Positions 30,493 to 31,076 of a stretch of 31,076 nucleotides of DNA are shown one piece after another; the first letter of the stretch is position 1, and every line of letters starts with the position of its first letter. Source of the stretch: UBA2386 sp046306335 (GTDB lineage Bacteria; Planctomycetota; UBA1135; UBA2386). The DNA lies in NCBI GenBank assembly GCA_046306335.1, contig JBKDXM010000001.1, positions 1 to 31,076 on the forward strand, read 5' to 3'. The notes below the pieces were generated by a model. The model did not search any database. It worked only from the letters and a program-made list of their open reading frames with translations, and was not told where the DNA came from. The position numbers and the translations under genes are program-made.

Positions 30493-31076
30493 TGCAGGTT
30501 CGCCGCCTGTTCCTTCATGCGTTCGACGTGGGCCTTCATCGCCACGACCGCGTGCGCGATCGCCGCGTCGGGCGACTTCGCGCCCAGCGTGTTGGTCTCG
30601 CGGTGCAGCTCCTGCAGCAGGAACTCCAGGCGCTTGCCGACCTCGCCGCCGCGCTGCAGCAGCGCCCGCAGCTCGGCCGTGTGCGCCGCGAGGCGCTGCG
30701 ACTCCTCGGCGACGTCGACGCGGTCGGCGTACAGCGCCACCTCGCGCACCAGGTCGGCGGCCGGCGACGCGTCGGGGACATGCTGGGCGGTGAACTCCTG
30801 CACGCGCTGCAGCAGGCGCTCCCGGTACGCGGCGACGAGGGCGGGCGCGCGCGCCGCCGCCGCCGCGGCGAGCGCTTCGTGGGCGGCGAGTTCGGCCAGG
30901 ATGGCGGCCGCGGTGCCGCGGCCTTCGTCGGCGCGCCGCGCCAGCAGTTCGGTCACCGCGCGCTCGCACTGCGCGCCGAGCGCTGGCGGCTGCGGCCGCG
31001 GCGTCAGCGGGTCGCCCTGGCGCGCCGCGCGCGCGACGCCGAGCACGTCGGCCAGCCGCGGCGGCTCCAGTTGCAG
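30489..31076 (-). CDS. yicC: YicC family protein, partial (C-terminal part)
   Basis: Only the C-terminal 195 residues are in the window; the frame runs off the right edge without a stop, so the start is outside. The end matches YicC (a putative RNA endoribonuclease in E. coli): RVDVAEESQRLAAHTAELRALL, GEVGKRLEFLLQELHRETNTLGAKSPD and HVERMKEQAANLQ (pieces listed). The visible front part is Ala-rich helical. Overlaps gmk by 4 bases. Confidence 0.9.
   Translation of the reverse strand: MQLEPPRLADVLGVARAARQGDPLTPRPQPPALGAQCERAVTELLARRADEGRGTAAAILAELAAHEALAAAAAARAPALVAAYRERLLQRVQEFTAQHVPDASPAADLVREVALYADRVDVAEESQRLAAHTAELRALLQRGGEVGKRLEFLLQELHRETNTLGAKSPDAAIAHAVVAMKAHVERMKEQAANLQ

Noticed and set aside
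1..31076. tRNA, rRNA, tmRNA, CRISPR arrays, insertion sequences, attachment sites
   Set aside because: No T-loop GTTCGA-type clusters in the gaps, no repeat-spacer pattern, no transposase motifs and no long terminal repeats were found by eye.

Overview
The window is a high-GC bacterial chromosome segment with no mobile elements, RNA genes or CRISPR that I can see. Lineage is inferred as Planctomycetota (the group with many secreted, cysteine-poor, alanine/threonine-rich proteins). The support is a pair of large secreted proteins whose C-terminal beta-rich tails resemble those I know from that phylum, a PQQ-type sugar dehydrogenase-like protein fused to an Ig-like domain, GTG/TTG starts, and mostly housekeeping neighbours. 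No marker gene settles it, so this is moderate confidence.

Layout, left to right. (1) 147-7774, minus strand: a type IV pilus assembly block read pilM-pilN-pilO-like-pilQ, then a 429-base gap and an RNase E/G gene with a ~200-residue disordered insert in its S1 domain. The pilO-like gene is long and ends in a domain resembling PilP/GspC HR; no separate pilP is present. (2) 7979-11689, plus strand: a secreted M1 metallopeptidase and a large secreted protein of unknown function. (3) 11759-15749, minus strand: rimO-pgsA-pgpA (4-base overlaps), then a HAMP/SpoIIE-type phosphatase-like membrane protein overlapping a small MazG-like gene with a cysteine-rich tail. (4) 15925-20834, minus strand: glmU-prs-rplY-pth-rpsF-rpsR-rplI, with a good promoter before glmU and a second before pth. 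(5) 21059-22963, minus strand: secreted glucose/sorbosone dehydrogenase-like protein. (6) 23133-27067, plus strand: a small surface-polysaccharide group of KpsS-like protein, Wzx-like flippase and family 2 glycosyltransferase. (7) 27093-28620: an XRE-type regulator divergent from an RsmJ-like 16S rRNA methyltransferase. (8) 28599-31076, minus strand: yicC (cut by the right edge)-gmk-coaC-prmA, all joined by 4-base overlaps; prmA and rsmJ converge and overlap at their 3' ends.

Genes work together in recognisable modules: pilus machine (inner-membrane PilM/N/O platform plus outer-membrane PilQ pore), phosphatidylglycerol synthesis (PgsA then PgpA), translation and ribosome modification (RimO, L9, S18, S6, L25, Pth, PrmA, RsmJ), nucleotide and cell-wall precursors (Prs, GlmU, Gmk, CoaC), and surface glycan export. 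Eight gene pairs share ATGA or GTGA overlaps, implying translational coupling. Operon ends tend to carry strong GC-rich hairpins without a U-tract.

Most notable for follow-up: the RNase E/G S1-domain insert and its hairpin-bearing leader, the PilO-PilP-like fusion, the degenerate SpoIIE-like phosphatase paired with a MazG-like protein, and the KpsS-like protein paired with a Wzx flippase rather than an ABC exporter. I did not find a clearly unprecedented multi-gene system.
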